Source: CAJXII01 sp965242915 (GTDB taxonomy: Bacteria > Campylobacterota > Campylobacteria > Campylobacterales > Arcobacteraceae). Taken from it: a DNA stretch of 64,000 nt. Both the position numbers and the translations under genes were made by a program. The notes below the pieces were generated by a model, which was not told where the DNA came from, did not search any database, and worked only from the letters and a program-made list of their open reading frames with translations. Positions within the stretch are counted from its first letter, which is position 1. Each line of letters opens with the position of its first letter. The stretch covers positions 110,706-174,705 of the forward strand of contig CBDETN010000024.1 in NCBI GenBank assembly GCA_965242915.1, read 5' to 3'. Shown here one piece after another: positions 37,748 through 47,617 of this stretch.

Positions 37748-38545
37748 ATGAAAAACTTTCTCTTTGCACTTGTCATATCTATCGTTATACATTTTATATT
37801 ATTAATTAATTTTAAAAGTATCAATATAAGTGAAGATCATCCTAAAAGTGTTAAAAATACTGTATACAAATATACTCATATTAAACTTGTAAATATTAGG
37901 CAACCCAAGAAAATTAAAAAAGTTGAAGAGATTAAAAAGTTTAAAAAAGTAATTAAAAAAATTGAAGCAAGAAAAAAAGTAAAATATAAAAAAGTTCAAA
38001 AGAAACATATTAAACCGGCAATCAGACAAAAACCTAAAAAAATAAAATCAGTTTTTACTTCCAAAAAAGAGTTAAAAAAACCTCTTGAAAAACACGAAGT
38101 CCCGCAAGTAATAGAACCAACTATTAAACCAAAAAAAGTAATAGAAGAAAAACCGACAATTGACTTAGCTAAAGAATATCAAGAATTATTACAGTTGGAT
38201 ACATTAACAAAAAGTTATATTAAATTGTATGGTAATGAATATTTTAATTTATCACATACTCAAAGAAAATATTTAAAAGAAAACCTTAATCTTATAGGAC
38301 GAATTACGCAACAATATTTAAGGTATCCATCAATTGCAATTAGAACTAGACAAAGTGGTACAAATATAGTAGAGTTTATATTGAAACCAAACGGGGATAT
38401 CGCAAACTTAAAAATAACCGGTAGTTCAAGTTATAGTTCATTGGATAGAAATACTATTAAAACTATTAAAATAGCATATAAAGATTATCCAAGACCAAAA
38501 GAGAATACAAAAGTTAAAATTTTTGTTAAGTATATTTTTTACTAA
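37748..38545 (+). CDS. tonB: TonB family energy-transducing protein
   Basis: An inner-membrane anchor (residues 3-20, with the conserved His in the span) is followed by a long Lys-rich, Pro-poor linker (about 40-140). The C-terminal TonB domain (about 175-265) contains YPSIAIRTRQSGTNIVEFIL and the late YPRPKENTKVKIFVKY. TonB couples the proton motive force to outer-membrane receptors through ExbB/ExbD, which are not next to it. The linker is more basic than usual. It converges on the AsmA-like gene with a 4-base overlap. Confidence 0.85.
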   Translation: MKNFLFALVISIVIHFILLINFKSINISEDHPKSVKNTVYKYTHIKLVNIRQPKKIKKVEEIKKFKKVIKKIEARKKVKYKKVQKKHIKPAIRQKPKKIKSVFTSKKELKKPLEKHEVPQVIEPTIKPKKVIEEKPTIDLAKEYQELLQLDTLTKSYIKLYGNEYFNLSHTQRKYLKENLNLIGRITQQYLRYPSIAIRTRQSGTNIVEFILKPNGDIANLKITGSSSYSSLDRNTIKTIKIAYKDYPRPKENTKVKIFVKYIFY

Positions 38546-41310
38546 TTACTTTTGAATATGTCTGAAGCTTTTTCTTCTATACTTTGAAATATAGTTTTAA
38601 TAGTATGAGTTTCAAATTCTGGTTTGTCTAAAGTACCAAATATATCAACTTGTGTGGCAAAGTTACCTTCTTTATTTGTAGATAAATACCCTATAATAGG
38701 AATCTTGCTTATTATTCTTGCATAGTCTTTCATAAAAATTGCATCAGCAGTGATATTTATTTTTCTGCTTTTTAAATTGATATCGCCTTTAACTTTAAAA
38801 TCTATTAATTGACCTTTTGTGTAGCTATTTTCTATTTTTAACAATTGATTTTTATTATAAATAAAATCTATCCAGCCATTTTCTATATAGTATCCCTGCA
38901 TATCAAAATTTGTTTTGCTTAATCTGTATAATGTAGGTAAAATAAATATTGGATTAATGATAGCCGGTGTTGTGTTTATAAATGCTATTAGATTATTTAA
39001 AAATAGTAGATTTTGAACTGTAGTTTTATGAAAAAATAATTTCCCTTTTAATTGCCCAAGAATTCCCTTTGCTTTTAATGTAAGAAAACCATCTTTTAAT
39101 AACTCTTTATCTAAAAACTCATTTATAAAAGTATGTGTCAATTTATCACTGTTAATTGTCAGTTTTTTGGTACTAAGATCGATAGTTGATGATATTGAGG
39201 TATCTTTGTTTGTTAATATTATATCTACACTGGATTGCTTGCTATTAATCTTGGCAGAATCATATATAAGATTGTACCCTTTATATTTAACAGAACCGTT
39301 ATATAAGTTTATTTTTGTTGTCAGTAACTGTGTATCTGTACTTGATAAGGGACTTTTGTCAAAATATGAATCATTAAGTTTGATATACATATTTTGTATA
39401 TTTACTTTTATTGTTTCAAAATCATTACTACTGTTAATTAACAGGTTTGTTTCTTCTTTTTCTTTTAAATTGTCTATCTCAATATCTTTTATAAATTTTA
39501 CTAGATTATTAAAAGATTTTATTTCTATATTATGTGTATTATTACTCTTTTCATATTTTAAATCATATTTTGGAATGTTAAGTATTTTTGTTTCTTGACC
39601 AAAATCCAGTGTATAGTTGAATTTATCATTATTTATTTCCACAGAAGTATCATAAATAAAAGTATTTATAAGTACAGTACCTTTGGCTATACTTGTATTT
39701 AAATCAATTTGGCTTTCTATATTTATATCTTGTTTGGGATTAGGATTTATTTGAATAGTTGCATCTACCGTGTTGTTATTATTAACCTTTACAGTTAATT
39801 GTGTAATGGGTATAGCTTTTCCATCTATTTCAATTTGTGTATTTTTAGATTTAATAAATGCCAAAACTTCTATTTTATCATCATTAAACGGTATATCAAT
39901 ATTTACACTTACTTTATTCTCTCCAAAAGATTGATAAAAAGGCAAATTAATTTCATAAAAATTTAATATATTTAAAAATTTATCTTGCAATAAAGCAGTT
40001 GTTTTTAAATTTAGTTTTAAAATAGTTTTATCATCTGAGATAATATCTTTAATAACTACATCACTTCCATCTAAAGGAAGTTTATCAAAAGTTGGTTGAT
40101 TTAAGTTGAGTAAAATATCATTATTCAAGTATTGCAGATATACTTTTTTAGCTTTTATAGATGGCAGTTTTGGTTCGAAAATGAAATTTAAATTATCAAT
40201 ATTAAGAGTGAAATCATTTTTTGAAATTATATCATCCGGGTTTATATTTACAATACCGCTAAAAGTTAAATTTTGATCTTTAATATGTAATGATTTAACA
40301 TCTATTTTATATACAGTATTATTGTTAATAGTGCTTTGGGTATTGATATTGATATCTTTATAAAAATATGCAGCATCAATATCAATACTTTTTAAAGCTG
40401 TTGTAGTATTTAGACTGCCGCTAAATGAGATAGTTTGGTTATCTTCTGTTTTTTCCATATCTATATTGATTTTATTGTTTTTTAAAGAGATTAAAAGTTT
40501 GTTTAGAGATATTATTGGGGCATCCGGGTACTGTAATTTTGGTTTGTATATGACGGCACTTGTATTAAGTGACTTTATATCAAATTTATCAATATTCTTT
40601 AAGTCAAGATTACCTTTTAAAGTATTTAGTTCTATATAGTCAAATGAGAGTTGATTGTATATTAAATCTTCTATATCAGGTTTTAGTGTTATAAATTGTT
40701 TTATAAACTTTAAATTAGTGATTTTATTTGCAATTACTTCATATTTTAAATTGGCATTTTTTAGGTTGGCTTTAAAATCTATTGTAAAATCTTTATGCGT
40801 TACTGATGAATCTATATTAAGTAAAAGTTTTTCTATTTTAGTACTTAAGCTATTTATAGGAGCTGTGATTTTTGATTTAATATTAAGATTATATTTAGAT
40901 AATTTTATTTCAGAATTAACTAATAAATTATCTCCCAAGATTTTAAAATCAACATGTATATCAGTTTTTTTGTTCTTTAAAATAAATTTATTATTTTTAA
41001 ACTCTATAAAAGCGTGTTTTTCCCCATAATTTATATTTTCAATTTTAATTGTTTGGAAATAAGTTAAAATTTCATCTGCATATCCTATCCAAGTCGGATC
41101 AAATTTTATTTTTGATTCATCACTTGATGGTTTGATATTTAATTCTTTTACTGAAAATATTAGTTTTTTATCATATTTTAAATACAATTGTGAAAACTTC
41201 ATATTAGAAACTGAAATATTTTCTATATGAATACCATTAAATAAATAAATGAAGAAGCCAACAATTAAAAATATAAATGTCATTAATATCAGCAGTATTG
41301 TTCTAAGCAT
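38542..41310 (-). CDS. Large AsmA/YhdP-like envelope protein
   Basis: A 922-residue protein with a single N-terminal membrane anchor (residues 2-26) and a long periplasmic part made of beta-rich repeats. It resembles the AsmA/DUF3971-type proteins now viewed as inter-membrane lipid-transfer bridges. The last third (VQNLLFLNNLIAFINTTPAI and YSKGQLIDFKVKGDINL-type segments) matches the conserved AsmA-like C-terminus. The exact subfamily is not certain. The start ATG at 41310 is one base from an in-frame ATG of the divergent mltG. Confidence 0.7.
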   Translation of the reverse strand: MLRTILLILMTFIFLIVGFFIYLFNGIHIENISVSNMKFSQLYLKYDKKLIFSVKELNIKPSSDESKIKFDPTWIGYADEILTYFQTIKIENINYGEKHAFIEFKNNKFILKNKKTDIHVDFKILGDNLLVNSEIKLSKYNLNIKSKITAPINSLSTKIEKLLLNIDSSVTHKDFTIDFKANLKNANLKYEVIANKITNLKFIKQFITLKPDIEDLIYNQLSFDYIELNTLKGNLDLKNIDKFDIKSLNTSAVIYKPKLQYPDAPIISLNKLLISLKNNKINIDMEKTEDNQTISFSGSLNTTTALKSIDIDAAYFYKDININTQSTINNNTVYKIDVKSLHIKDQNLTFSGIVNINPDDIISKNDFTLNIDNLNFIFEPKLPSIKAKKVYLQYLNNDILLNLNQPTFDKLPLDGSDVVIKDIISDDKTILKLNLKTTALLQDKFLNILNFYEINLPFYQSFGENKVSVNIDIPFNDDKIEVLAFIKSKNTQIEIDGKAIPITQLTVKVNNNNTVDATIQINPNPKQDINIESQIDLNTSIAKGTVLINTFIYDTSVEINNDKFNYTLDFGQETKILNIPKYDLKYEKSNNTHNIEIKSFNNLVKFIKDIEIDNLKEKEETNLLINSSNDFETIKVNIQNMYIKLNDSYFDKSPLSSTDTQLLTTKINLYNGSVKYKGYNLIYDSAKINSKQSSVDIILTNKDTSISSTIDLSTKKLTINSDKLTHTFINEFLDKELLKDGFLTLKAKGILGQLKGKLFFHKTTVQNLLFLNNLIAFINTTPAIINPIFILPTLYRLSKTNFDMQGYYIENGWIDFIYNKNQLLKIENSYTKGQLIDFKVKGDINLKSRKINITADAIFMKDYARIISKIPIIGYLSTNKEGNFATQVDIFGTLDKPEFETHTIKTIFQSIEEKASDIFKSN

Positions 41311-42361
41311 TATGGAATTTATCCTTATAGTAATTATATCTATATCTTTTTATTTAAATTTATCCGTTGAATCTAAACAAGTTATTTATATACCAAAAGG
41401 TTCAACATCGGCCATTGTAACATATTTAGATAAAAAAGGATATGACTTAAATCTTATTGATACAATAGTAATAAATGCTTTTGGTTATCCACAAAATGGC
41501 TGGATAGACCTAAAATCAACAAAGATGTTAAAAGGTGATTTTTTATATAAACTTACCACTTCTAAAGCAGCATTAAAAAATGTTGTATTAATACCGGGTG
41601 AAACATATTATTTCTTTTTAGATGATGCAGCATCTCAACTAAAACTATCATCTAAAAAACTTTTTAAATATTATGATGAATATAAGTATAAAAAAGATGG
41701 AAATATTTTAGCACAAACATACTCTTTACCAATTGGAATGGATGAAGAGGAGTTGATTTTATATCTATTTAAATATACAAATAGACAGTATAAAGAATAC
41801 AGTAATAAGATTTTTGGTCAATACAACCAAAAAAACTGGTTTAGATATATTGCTATTGCTTCAATTATTCAAAAAGAAGCTGCAACAACTGCTGAGATGT
41901 CATTAGTTTCAAGTGTAATATATAATAGACTTAAACAAAATATGAAATTACAAATGGATGGAACTTTAAATTATGGGAAGTTTTCACACACAAAAGTAAC
42001 ACCTCTAAGAATAAAAGAGGATGAAAGTATTTATAATACCTATAAATACAAAGGTATCCCAAACAGTCCAATTTGTGCTGTTGAATTTAATTCTATTAAA
42101 GCTGCAATTTTTCCCAAAAAGACACAATATTTGTATTTTATGAAAGCTAATGATGGTAAAAATCATATTTTCAGTACAAGTTATAACAGACACAAAAGAG
42201 CAATAAGAAAGGTCGTTAGAGCTAAAGAAACAGATAAAATAAATGAATTAAATAAAAAGAATAAGATAAAAAAAACGATTAAACAAATAATCAATAAATC
42301 TAAAGCAGAAAGTACAATAAAAATTAAGAATATAAACTCTATTTGGGACAATATTAAATAA
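41249..42361 (+). CDS. mltG: Endolytic murein transglycosylase MltG
   Basis: Cuts nascent glycan strands and releases lipid-linked ends. A membrane anchor (about residues 20-38) precedes the periplasmic LysM-like subdomain starting VIYIPKGSTSAIVTYL, then the catalytic domain with the Glu in IASIIQKEAATTAEM and NRLKQNMKLQMDGTLNYG. A Lys/Asn-rich tail ends the protein. Two starts are possible: 41249, which overlaps the AsmA-like gene by 62 bases, or 41312, whose ATG is one base from the opposing start. Neither has a clear ribosome site. Confidence 0.88.
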   Translation: MKKPTIKNINVINISSIVLSIMEFILIVIISISFYLNLSVESKQVIYIPKGSTSAIVTYLDKKGYDLNLIDTIVINAFGYPQNGWIDLKSTKMLKGDFLYKLTTSKAALKNVVLIPGETYYFFLDDAASQLKLSSKKLFKYYDEYKYKKDGNILAQTYSLPIGMDEEELILYLFKYTNRQYKEYSNKIFGQYNQKNWFRYIAIASIIQKEAATTAEMSLVSSVIYNRLKQNMKLQMDGTLNYGKFSHTKVTPLRIKEDESIYNTYKYKGIPNSPICAVEFNSIKAAIFPKKTQYLYFMKANDGKNHIFSTSYNRHKRAIRKVVRAKETDKINELNKKNKIKKTIKQIINKSKAESTIKIKNINSIWDNIK

Positions 42362-42492
42362 TATGAATACTAATTCTGTTTCATTTTGATACAACTAAAA
42401 GCTTTTAGCTGCTGCTTATAATTATACAAATTAATTCATAAGTTTTAAATGTTAAAATGCAAATTACAATATTAAAATAACAAGGAACACAT

Positions 42493-44664
42493 ATGTCAAA
42501 AATTATATGGACAAAAATTGATGAAGCACCAGCTTTAGCAACTTATTCACTTTTACCAATCGTAAATGTTTTTACAAAAGCCGGAGGAGTTGATGTTGTT
42601 ACTTCTGATATCTCTTTAGCAGGTAGAGTTTTAGCAGCAATGGGTCTAGCTGAAGATGAGTTATCAAAATTAGGTGAAGTAGTTTTACAACCAGAAGGAA
42701 ACATTATTAAACTTCCAAATGTTTCTGCATCTATTGGTCAATTAATGGAATGTATCGCTGAATTACAAGGTCAAGGTTTTGATATCCCTAACTACCCTGA
42801 AGAAGCTACAACTGAAGATGAAAAAGTTATTCAAGCTAAATACTCTACTTGTTTAGGTTCTGCTGTTAACCCTGTGTTAAGAGAAGGTAACTCAGATAGA
42901 AGAGCTGCAGCTGCAGTTAAAAACTATGCACAAAAAAACCCTCATAAACTAAGAGCATTTGAATCTCCATCAAAAGCTTATGTAGCTCATATGGAAGGTG
43001 GAGATTTCTACTCAAATGAGCAATCAGTAGTAGTTGAAAAAAATGGTAAAGTTACAATTGAACTTAACGGTAAAGTTTTAAGAGAAATTGATGCAGTTGA
43101 AAAAGAGATTTTAGATGGTACATTTATGTCAAGAACTGCTTTAAGAACATTTTTACAAAAAACTTTAGATGATGCTAAAGCAAATGATGTTTTATGGTCG
43201 TTACATTTAAAAGCTACAATGATGAAGATTTCTGATCCTATTATGTTTGGTCATGCTGTTGAAGTATTCTTCAAAGATGTATTTGCTAAATATGGTGCTG
43301 ATTTAGATGCTCTTGGATATAATTCAAATATGGGTCTTGGAGATTTATATAAAAAATTAGAAGACAGCCCTAAAAAAGATGAAATCATAGCTGCTATTGA
43401 AGCTACTTATGCAACTCAACCAAACATTGCTATGGTAGACAGTGATAACGGTATCACTAACTTACATGCTTCAAATGACATCATTATTGATGCTTCTATG
43501 CCAGTTGTAGTAAGAGATGGTGGTAAAATGTGGAACTGGGATGGAAATCCTCAAGAGTGTGTAGCTGTTATCCCTGATGCTTCTTACGCAGTATTCCATA
43601 AGGCTATGGTTGATGATTGTGTTGCAAATGGTCAATATGATGTTACAACTATGGGAAATGTTGCAAATGTTGGTCTTATGGCACAAAAAGCAGAAGAGTA
43701 TGGTTCACATCCAACTACTATTGAATTACCAGAAGCTGGAACTGTTGAAGTTAAAGATGCTGCTGGTAATGTACTTATGAGTTTTGAGTGTGAAGCTGGT
43801 GATATTTGGAGAATGAGTAGAGTTAAAGATATTCCAATTCAAGATTGGGTTAGATTAGCAGTTGAAAGAGCTAGACTTACAGGAAATCCAGCAGTATTCT
43901 GGCTAGATGAAAACAGAGCTCATGATAAATTAATGATTGCAAAAGTAAAAGAATATCTTAAAAACCACGATACAGATGGTTTAGAGATGCCATTTATAGA
44001 TGTTGCAGCTGCGACTAAGTTTTCTAATGCAAGAATTAGAGAAGGTAAAGATACTATTTCTGTAACTGGAAATGTTTTAAGAGACCACCTTACAGATATG
44101 TACCCGATCTTAGAGTTAGGAACATCTGCAAAAATGTTATCAATCGTACCATTAATTGCTGGTGGTGGATTATTTGAAACCGGTGCCGGTGGATCTGCTC
44201 CTAAACATGTTGATCAATTCTTAAAAGAAGGACATTTGAGATGGGATTCATTAGGTGAGTTCTTAGCACTTGCTGAGTCTTTAAGATTTATTGCTCAAAA
44301 ACATGATTCTAAACAATTAGCTGTTGTAACTGCCTGTTTAGATTTTGCTGCTAATGCGTACCTTGATAATAATAAAGTACCATCAAGAAAAGTAGGAGAG
44401 CCAGATAATAAAGCTTCTCACTACTATTTAGCTTCTTACTGGGCTGAGTATTTAGCTTCTCAAACTGATGCTGCTGATATAGCTGCTAAATTTGCTCCGG
44501 TTGCAAAAGCACTTAAAGATAATGAAGATACAATTATCTCTGAGTTATTAGCAATGGAAGGTAAAGCACAAGATATCGGTGGATACTATCATCCAGATGA
44601 TGCAAAAGCTGAAGCTGCAATGAGACCATCTGCTACATTAAATAATATTATTGATAATATATAA
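42493..44664 (+). CDS. icd: Monomeric NADP-dependent isocitrate dehydrogenase
   Basis: Oxidative decarboxylation of isocitrate to 2-oxoglutarate with NADP in the TCA cycle. The 723-residue length and the start KIIWTKIDEAPALATYSLLP identify the monomeric (Icd2) type rather than the dimeric enzyme. MVDSDNGITNLHASNDIIID and VFWLDENRAHDKLM carry metal and substrate residues. An AAGGA ribosome site lies 8 bases before the ATG, and codon use looks tuned for high expression. Two hairpins follow the gene. Confidence 0.95.
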   Translation: MSKIIWTKIDEAPALATYSLLPIVNVFTKAGGVDVVTSDISLAGRVLAAMGLAEDELSKLGEVVLQPEGNIIKLPNVSASIGQLMECIAELQGQGFDIPNYPEEATTEDEKVIQAKYSTCLGSAVNPVLREGNSDRRAAAAVKNYAQKNPHKLRAFESPSKAYVAHMEGGDFYSNEQSVVVEKNGKVTIELNGKVLREIDAVEKEILDGTFMSRTALRTFLQKTLDDAKANDVLWSLHLKATMMKISDPIMFGHAVEVFFKDVFAKYGADLDALGYNSNMGLGDLYKKLEDSPKKDEIIAAIEATYATQPNIAMVDSDNGITNLHASNDIIIDASMPVVVRDGGKMWNWDGNPQECVAVIPDASYAVFHKAMVDDCVANGQYDVTTMGNVANVGLMAQKAEEYGSHPTTIELPEAGTVEVKDAAGNVLMSFECEAGDIWRMSRVKDIPIQDWVRLAVERARLTGNPAVFWLDENRAHDKLMIAKVKEYLKNHDTDGLEMPFIDVAAATKFSNARIREGKDTISVTGNVLRDHLTDMYPILELGTSAKMLSIVPLIAGGGLFETGAGGSAPKHVDQFLKEGHLRWDSLGEFLALAESLRFIAQKHDSKQLAVVTACLDFAANAYLDNNKVPSRKVGEPDNKASHYYLASYWAEYLASQTDAADIAAKFAPVAKALKDNEDTIISELLAMEGKAQDIGGYYHPDDAKAEAAMRPSATLNNIIDNI

Positions 44665-44680
44665 ATATCAATCTAAACTT

Positions 44681-44704
44681 GTTCCCACTCTCTAGAGTGG
44701 GAAC
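44681..44704 (+). other. Perfect 10-bp hairpin after icd
   Basis: GTTCCCACTC pairs fully with GAGTGGGAAC across a 4-base TCTA loop. No T run follows, so it may stabilise the icd transcript 3' end or aid termination rather than act as a classic terminator. Confidence 0.6.
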
Positions 44705-44726
44705 ATATATGGATAGTAAAATTATA

Positions 44727-44770
44727 AATAAAGATTGGAACTATTTTTTGAGTTCTAATCTTTATTTATT
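44727..44770 (+). terminator. Second hairpin after icd, probable terminator
   Basis: A 16-bp stem (44727-44742 with 44751-44766), one G-T pair, loop ATTTTTTG, followed by TATTTAT. It lies 34 bases before the first malate dehydrogenase and probably separates it from icd. Confidence 0.6.
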
Positions 44771-44803
44771 TATACACTATATAAAAAATACAAAAGGATT
44801 TTT

Positions 44804-45751
44804 ATGCGAGGAAAAAGAGTAGCCATAGTAGGTGTTGGAAATGTTGGTTCAAGTGTTGCGTATAGTTTAGTGATGAGTGGTTCTTGTTATGAAGTTATGT
44901 TAAGAGCAAATAATGTAGATAGAGCAAAAGGTATTGCTCTTGACCTGTCACAAGCATCTCAAGCTGCTAGAAAACATACTATTGTAACAGTTGCAGAAAC
45001 TTTAGAAGATGTGAAAGATTGTGATGTAATAGTTATAACTGCTGGAAGCCCAAGATTACCGGGTATGAGTAGAGATGATTTACTTATTAAGAATGCAACT
45101 ATTATGAGAGAACTTATGAGTAGTATTAAAAACACATCACCTGATGCTATTATTATCCCTGTATCTAATCCGCTTGATGCAATGGTTTATGTTGCACTGA
45201 AAGAATCTGGATGGGAAAGAAATAGAGTTTTAGGTATGGCAGGTATTTTAGACAGTGCTAGAATGGCTCATTTTGTATATGAAAAACTTGGATATGGTGC
45301 TGGTCAAATTAGATGTTCTGTTATGGGTGGTCATGGTGATGATATGGTACCGCTTCCTAGATTTTCAACTGTAGCTGGGGTTCCGTTAACTGATCTTTTA
45401 ACTTGGGATGAAATCAATGAAATTGTTGATAAAACAAAAAAAGGTGGAGCAGAAATTGTTGGTTTACTCAAAAGTGGAAGTGCATATTATGCACCTGCAA
45501 AATCAACTGCATTGATGGTAGAAGCTGTATTATCTGATAAAAAACAAATTTATCCTTGTGCAGTTATGCTTAATGGTGAATATGGATATACAGATGTTGT
45601 AAGTGGTGTTCCAGTTATGATCGGTGCTAATGGTGCCGAAAAAATAATTGAAGCAAATTTAAATGATGATCAAGATAGAAAATTTGCAAAATCTGTAGGA
45701 AGTGTAAAGGAATTGGTTGATGCGCTTTATGCTAATGGATTTTATGAATAA
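44804..45751 (+). CDS. mdh: Malate dehydrogenase paralogue 1 (LDH-like type)
   Basis: A 315-residue 2-hydroxyacid dehydrogenase. The dinucleotide motif GVGNVGSS is at residues 10-17. Substrate Arg residues lie in SPRLPGMSRDDL, as expected for malate enzymes. Catalytic Asp/Arg are in LDSARM and His in GGHGDD. At the end of strand 2, where NAD enzymes have an Asp, this protein has LRANN, which suggests NADP preference. Terminators on both sides (44727 and 45762) make it a single-gene unit. The second paralogue is at 49597. Confidence 0.88.
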   Translation: MRGKRVAIVGVGNVGSSVAYSLVMSGSCYEVMLRANNVDRAKGIALDLSQASQAARKHTIVTVAETLEDVKDCDVIVITAGSPRLPGMSRDDLLIKNATIMRELMSSIKNTSPDAIIIPVSNPLDAMVYVALKESGWERNRVLGMAGILDSARMAHFVYEKLGYGAGQIRCSVMGGHGDDMVPLPRFSTVAGVPLTDLLTWDEINEIVDKTKKGGAEIVGLLKSGSAYYAPAKSTALMVEAVLSDKKQIYPCAVMLNGEYGYTDVVSGVPVMIGANGAEKIIEANLNDDQDRKFAKSVGSVKELVDALYANGFYE

Positions 45752-45761
45752 ATAAAAAATA

Positions 45762-45795
45762 GAGTTGTTATATATTAACAACTCTTATAATTGTT
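45762..45795 (+). terminator. Terminator after malate dehydrogenase 1
   Basis: GAGTTGTTA (45762-45770) pairs perfectly with TAACAACTC (45776-45784) across a 5-base loop. A T-rich tail TTATAATTGTT follows. Confidence 0.6.
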
Positions 45796-45930
45796 ACAAT
45801 TTTTCACATAACTTCACTTAATCTATTTCTTAATACCCATTAAATTAAAATGTAACTTAAACTTTGTTACTTTATAAGATACTTAATATAAAAATTATAT
45901 TAGTGTAATTTTATAAAAATGGAGTGCTTA

Positions 45931-47601
45931 ATGGATAATCAAGATATTATTTCAACCGATGTACTTATTGTTGGTGGTGGACCTGCTGGTCTGGCAACAG
46001 CTATTGCAACAGCAGATAAGTTAAAGCAAAAAGGTGAAAATAAAAGAATAATGCTAGTTGAAAAAGGTAGTTCAATTGGTTCTCATATACTTTCAGGTGC
46101 GGTAATACGACCTGCTGTATTTAGAGACTTATTAACAACAGGGGAATTTGATGGAATCCCTTTTGATTCATTAGTTAATGATGATGTAACTGTAAAACTA
46201 AATGATAATGGTGGTAGTTCAACATTACCATTTCACCCGCCATATATGTCAAATGATGGTAACTATATTGCTTCTTTAGGGCAAGTATGTAAATATTTAG
46301 CAACTTTGGCACAAGAGCGAGGTGTAGAAATTTATACAGGCTTTGCTGTTAATTCGGTTATATATGAAGATGGAAAAGTAGTTGGAGTTAAAACTATAGA
46401 TACAGGTGTAGATCATCATGGTGTTAAACAAAAGAACTTTCAAGAGGGAACTATAGTTAAAGCCGGTATTACAGTTTTAGCAGAAGGTACAAGAGGAAGC
46501 TTAGCTAAAACAGTTATTGATAAATTAAATTTAGACAATGGTAAAAACCCTCAAATATATTCTTTAGGTGTTAAAGAGATATGGAAAATGCCAGAAGGTA
46601 CTGTAAAAGCTGGAAGTGTAAAACACACATTTGGTTATCCGCTTAAAGATAAAGAAGAGTTCGGTGGTGGATTTATCTATGGTATGACTGAAGATAGAAT
46701 TGCACTTGGACTTGTAGTTGGACTTGATTATCAAGACCCATCATTTGATATTCATGCTGCTATGCAAGTATGGAAAACTCATCCTGAAGTATCTAAAATG
46801 ATTGAAGGTGGTTCTCTAGTTGAATCTGGAGCAAAAACTTTACCTGAGGGTGGTTGGAACTCTATACCTAAGTTTTATGCTGATAATTTAATGATTGTTG
46901 GTGATAGTGCAGGATTCTTAACAACTGCAAGACTTAAAGGTGTGCATTTAGCAGTTCGTTCTGGTATTTGTGCCGCTGATGCAGCTGTTGAAGCAATAGT
47001 AAATAATGATACAAGTAAAGCATCATTAAAAAGATATGAAGATTTGGTAAATAAAAGTTTTATCTATAAAGAATTATATCCTACAAGAAACTTTAGAGCC
47101 GTAATGAATGACGGTATGGTTTTAGGCGGACTTAAAATGGGTATCCAACTTCTAACTGGCGGTGTGTGTCTAATGGTACCTGAAACAGAAGCTGATAATG
47201 AAACAACTTTAACAGTTAAAGATTTCAAAGCGACAGGAAAACAAGTATTTAAAGATAGATTTGCCGGTAAATTAGACTTTGATAAAAAACTTACATTTGA
47301 CAAAGTAACAAGTGTATATTATTCAAAAGCTATGCATGATGAAGTGCAAGTACCGCATCTGCATATAAATAATGAAGAGCAATTCCAATCATCAAATATT
47401 GAAAAGTATGGTTTAGCATGCGCTAGTTTTTGTCCTGCTGAAGTTTATGAACTCCATACAGATAAAAAGGGAAAAAAATCATTAAGATTACATGCAGAAA
47501 ATTGTGTGCATTGTAAAACTTGTGATATAAAAGCACCAAATGGTGGAATTACATGGACTACACCTTACGGTGGCGATGGTCCTGATTATAGTATGATGTA
47601 A
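45931..47601 (+). CDS. Electron transfer flavoprotein-ubiquinone oxidoreductase
   Basis: Membrane-associated flavoprotein that takes electrons from ETF and reduces quinone. The FAD motif IVGGGPAGLATAIATA is at the N-terminus. The C-terminal FixX-like ferredoxin domain has Cys ligands in CASFCPAE and CVHCKTCDIKAPNGG, consistent with one [4Fe-4S] cluster. I start it at the ATG at 45931 (DNQDIIS...) because GGAG at 45921-45924 is the ribosome site. An upstream ATG at 45919 overlaps that site and adds four residues. It lies 16 bases ahead of the fused ETF. Confidence 0.92.
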   Translation: MDNQDIISTDVLIVGGGPAGLATAIATADKLKQKGENKRIMLVEKGSSIGSHILSGAVIRPAVFRDLLTTGEFDGIPFDSLVNDDVTVKLNDNGGSSTLPFHPPYMSNDGNYIASLGQVCKYLATLAQERGVEIYTGFAVNSVIYEDGKVVGVKTIDTGVDHHGVKQKNFQEGTIVKAGITVLAEGTRGSLAKTVIDKLNLDNGKNPQIYSLGVKEIWKMPEGTVKAGSVKHTFGYPLKDKEEFGGGFIYGMTEDRIALGLVVGLDYQDPSFDIHAAMQVWKTHPEVSKMIEGGSLVESGAKTLPEGGWNSIPKFYADNLMIVGDSAGFLTTARLKGVHLAVRSGICAADAAVEAIVNNDTSKASLKRYEDLVNKSFIYKELYPTRNFRAVMNDGMVLGGLKMGIQLLTGGVCLMVPETEADNETTLTVKDFKATGKQVFKDRFAGKLDFDKKLTFDKVTSVYYSKAMHDEVQVPHLHINNEEQFQSSNIEKYGLACASFCPAEVYELHTDKKGKKSLRLHAENCVHCKTCDIKAPNGGITWTTPYGGDGPDYSMM

Positions 47602-47617
47602 GGGAGAAGGTGAAAAT

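Noticed and set aside
39167..39598. Plus-strand 143-residue open frame
   Set aside because: It lies wholly inside the minus-strand AsmA-like gene; its hydrophobic sequence is the antisense of beta-rich, AT-rich codons and it has no ribosome site.
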